DNA of 64,000 nucleotides from Pseudocitrobacter corydidari (GTDB lineage Bacteria > Pseudomonadota > Gammaproteobacteria > Enterobacterales > Enterobacteriaceae). The DNA lies in contig NZ_CP087880.1 of the NCBI RefSeq assembly GCF_021172065.1, positions 124,001 to 188,000 of the forward strand, in the 5' to 3' direction. The position numbers were made by a program, and so were the translations under genes. The notes beneath the pieces were generated by a model that ran no database searches, was not told the DNA's origin, and saw nothing but the letters and a program-made list of their open reading frames with translations. Of the stretch, positions 62,153 to 64,000 are shown in pieces (position 1 is the first letter of the stretch; each line of letters begins with the position of its first letter).

Positions 62153-63730
62153 ATGACAGACAATATTCATAAGCATCGCATTCTTATTCTCGATTTCGGA
62201 TCTCAGTACACTCAGCTGGTTGCACGTCGCGTGCGTGAACTGGGCGTCTACTGTGAACTGTGGGCGTGGGATGTTACTGAAGCACAAATCCGTGAGTTTA
62301 ATCCAAGCGGCATCATTCTTTCCGGTGGCCCGGAAAGCACCACGGAAGAAAACAGCCCGCGCGCGCCGCAGTATGTCTTCGAAGCAGGCGTACCGGTATT
62401 TGGCGTGTGCTACGGCATGCAGACCATGGCTATGCAGCTTGGCGGCCACGTGGAAGGCTCCTCTGAGCGTGAATTCGGCTATGCGCAGGTTGAAGTGTTG
62501 ACCGACAGCGCCCTGGTTCGCGGTATCGAAGATTCCCTGACGCCGGAAGGCAAACCGCTGCTGGACGTCTGGATGAGTCACGGCGACAAAGTCACCGCGA
62601 TCCCGGCTGACTTCGTGACCGTTGCCAGCACCGAAACCTGCCCGTTCGCGATTATGGCGAACGAAGAAAAACGCTTCTACGGCGTGCAGTTCCACCCGGA
62701 AGTGACCCATACTCGTCAGGGTATGCGCATGCTGGAGCGTTTTGTTCTGGATATCTGCCAGTGCGAAGCCCTGTGGACCCCGGCAAAAATCATCGACGAC
62801 GCCGTGGCACGCATTCGCGAGCAGGTTGGCGATGACAAAGTGATCCTCGGCCTCTCCGGCGGCGTGGACTCGTCTGTAACCGCGATGCTGCTGCACCGCG
62901 CTATCGGCAAAAACCTGACCTGTGTGTTCGTGGATAACGGTCTGCTGCGTCTTAATGAAGCCCAGCAGGTAATGGACATGTTTGGCGACCACTTCGGCCT
63001 GAACATTGTTCACGTAGAAGGCGAAAAACGCTTCCTCGACGCGCTGGCGGGCGAAAATGACCCGGAAGCGAAACGTAAAATCATCGGCCGCGTGTTCGTT
63101 GAAGTGTTCGACGAAGAAGCGCTGAAACTGGAAGATGTGAAATGGCTGGCGCAGGGCACTATCTATCCGGACGTCATCGAATCTGCGGCTTCCGCTACCG
63201 GTAAAGCACACGTCATCAAATCTCACCACAATGTGGGCGGCCTGCCGAAAGAGATGAAGATGGGCCTGGTTGAACCGCTGCGTGAGCTGTTCAAAGATGA
63301 AGTGCGTAAAATTGGTCTGGAACTTGGCCTGCCGTACGACATGCTCTACCGTCACCCGTTCCCGGGCCCAGGCCTCGGCGTTCGCGTGCTGGGCGAAGTG
63401 AAGAAAGAGTACTGCGACCTGCTGCGTCGTGCCGATGCCATCTTCATTGAAGAGCTGCACAAAGCTGACCTGTACAACAAAGTGAGCCAGGCGTTCACCG
63501 TGTTCCTGCCGGTACGTTCCGTTGGCGTGATGGGCGATGGCCGTAAGTACGACTGGGTTGTTTCTCTGCGCGCCGTCGAAACCATCGACTTTATGACCGC
63601 ACACTGGGCGCACCTTCCGTACGACTTCCTGGGCCGCGTATCCAACCGCATCATCAACGAAGTGAACGGTATTTCCCGCGTGGTGTATGACATCAGCGGT
63701 AAACCGCCAGCAACGATCGAGTGGGAATGA
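62153..63730 (+). CDS. guaA: GMP synthase (glutamine-hydrolysing)
   Basis: Aminates XMP to GMP with glutamine and ATP. Class I glutaminase domain (1-205) with triad Cys in GVCYGMQ (C86) and the His/Glu in [11 protein letters not shown] pyrophosphatase domain with P-loop LSGGVDSS (about 230-237); C-terminal dimerisation domain ending [10 protein letters not shown]. The start at 62153 ([21 protein letters not shown], 525 aa) matches E. coli; a TTG 21 bases upstream is not used. Transcribed with guaB. Confidence 0.98.
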   Translation: MTDNIHKHRILILDFGSQYTQLVARRVRELGVYCELWAWDVTEAQIREFNPSGIILSGGPESTTEENSPRAPQYVFEAGVPVFGVCYGMQTMAMQLGGHVEGSSEREFGYAQVEVLTDSALVRGIEDSLTPEGKPLLDVWMSHGDKVTAIPADFVTVASTETCPFAIMANEEKRFYGVQFHPEVTHTRQGMRMLERFVLDICQCEALWTPAKIIDDAVARIREQVGDDKVILGLSGGVDSSVTAMLLHRAIGKNLTCVFVDNGLLRLNEAQQVMDMFGDHFGLNIVHVEGEKRFLDALAGENDPEAKRKIIGRVFVEVFDEEALKLEDVKWLAQGTIYPDVIESAASATGKAHVIKSHHNVGGLPKEMKMGLVEPLRELFKDEVRKIGLELGLPYDMLYRHPFPGPGLGVRVLGEVKKEYCDLLRRADAIFIEELHKADLYNKVSQAFTVFLPVRSVGVMGDGRKYDWVVSLRAVETIDFMTAHWAHLPYDFLGRVSNRIINEVNGISRVVYDISGKPPATIEWE

Positions 63731-63762
63731 TTATTCCTGCACTGATACGGTAAAGTAATATG

Positions 63763-63788
63763 AAACCCGCTTAACGGCGGGTTTTTTT
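63763..63788 (+). terminator. Terminator of guaBA
   Basis: AAACCCGC-TTAACG-GCGGGTTTTTTT, 5-bp GC stem extended by A:T pairs with a T7 run, 33 bases after the guaA stop. Confidence 0.92.
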
Positions 63789-63896
63789 ATGCTGCTATTC
63801 GCCGGAAAGGCGAAGGCACAATTAAGCGATGACGGAAACAATCTTGCACAGATAATTTGATGTCAAAATGACAATAAGGATGTTGTATGCGCTTAA

Positions 63897-64000
63897 TATT
63901 AATTTTGAGAATAATGGCTGTTTTTACATTATTCGGTTTTATTTTTCCGCAACAAAGCTATGCCGCTAGCTGCCTGCCTCGATACACGTCAGATTCAGAG
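63897..64000 (+). CDS. Unrecognised exported protein, N-terminal part (cut by window end)
   Basis: A frame opens with MRLILILRIMAVFTLFGFIF and continues to the window end without a stop (34 codons visible). The N-terminus is a clear signal peptide: basic start, hydrophobic core, probable cleavage at SYA-ASCL. AAGGA lies 9 bases upstream, a good ribosome site. The mature part begins with a cysteine-containing polar segment. AT-rich compared with guaA, which hints at an accessory gene. I do not recognise the family from so little sequence. Confidence 0.6.

Noticed and set aside
62114..63613. 499-codon open frame antisense to guaA
   Set aside because: It lies entirely opposite guaA, whose codon use and strong conservation explain the missing stops. 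No ribosome site and no recognisable domain.

Overview
This window is a chromosomal segment of an enterobacterium of the Escherichia/Salmonella/Citrobacter group. The gene order (purL, glmY, glrK-qseG-glrR, glnB, hmp/glyA, hca cluster, csiE, yfhR, suhB, trmJ, isc operon, pepB, sseB/sseA, yfhM-pbpC, ndk, rlmN, rodZ, ispG, hisS, yfgM, bamB, der, yfgJ, xseA/guaBA) is the conserved one for that clade. Many of the proteins are close to E. coli and Salmonella versions, and several intergenic gaps hold typical REP/BIME palindromes. A complete hca (3-phenylpropionate) cluster together with a Salmonella CS54-type sinH-sinI-ratA locus and a GlyA that reads more like Salmonella than E. coli points most naturally to Citrobacter. 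That is an inference from gene content only.

Layout. 1-5.1 kb: the 3' end of purL, then the GlmY small RNA with a sigma-54 promoter and three GlrR-type operators, then the GlrK/QseG/GlrR two-component operon that controls it, then glnB. 5.1-7.9 kb: divergent hmp (nitric oxide detoxification) and glyA (one-carbon supply) with NsrR and PurR sites between them. 8-15 kb: yphA and the hcaEFCBD operon, with divergent hcaR and the transporter hcaT. 15-20 kb: csiE, a zevA-zevB-like metal handling pair, yfhR and suhB. 20-28 kb: trmJ and the full Fe-S assembly operon iscRSUA-hscBA-fdx-iscX plus pepB, with IscR operators and a RyhB-responsive leader between iscR and iscS.

28-38 kb: sseB, a compact timP/timR type I toxin-antitoxin locus (the RyfA locus), sseA, the alpha-2-macroglobulin yfhM coupled to pbpC, and ndk. 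38-47 kb: rlmN, rodZ, ispG, hisS, yfgM, bamB, der and yfgJ, covering translation fidelity, isoprenoids, cell shape and envelope biogenesis. 47.5-59 kb: the accessory part, an inverse autotransporter (sinH), a small secreted partner (sinI) and a giant modular secreted or surface protein (ratA, 2683 aa, nine repeats of about 280 aa). 59-64 kb: xseA, divergent guaB-guaA with a PurR box, and the start of an unrecognised exported protein cut by the window end.

The most interesting parts are the SinH-SinI-RatA locus, which has the layout of a Zir-like inverse-autotransporter export system, and the timP/timR locus, where the toxin ORF, the antitoxin promoter, terminator and base-pairing seed can all be read from the sequence. 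The rest is well conserved core genome, with a few unusual small repeats and RNA structures recorded below.
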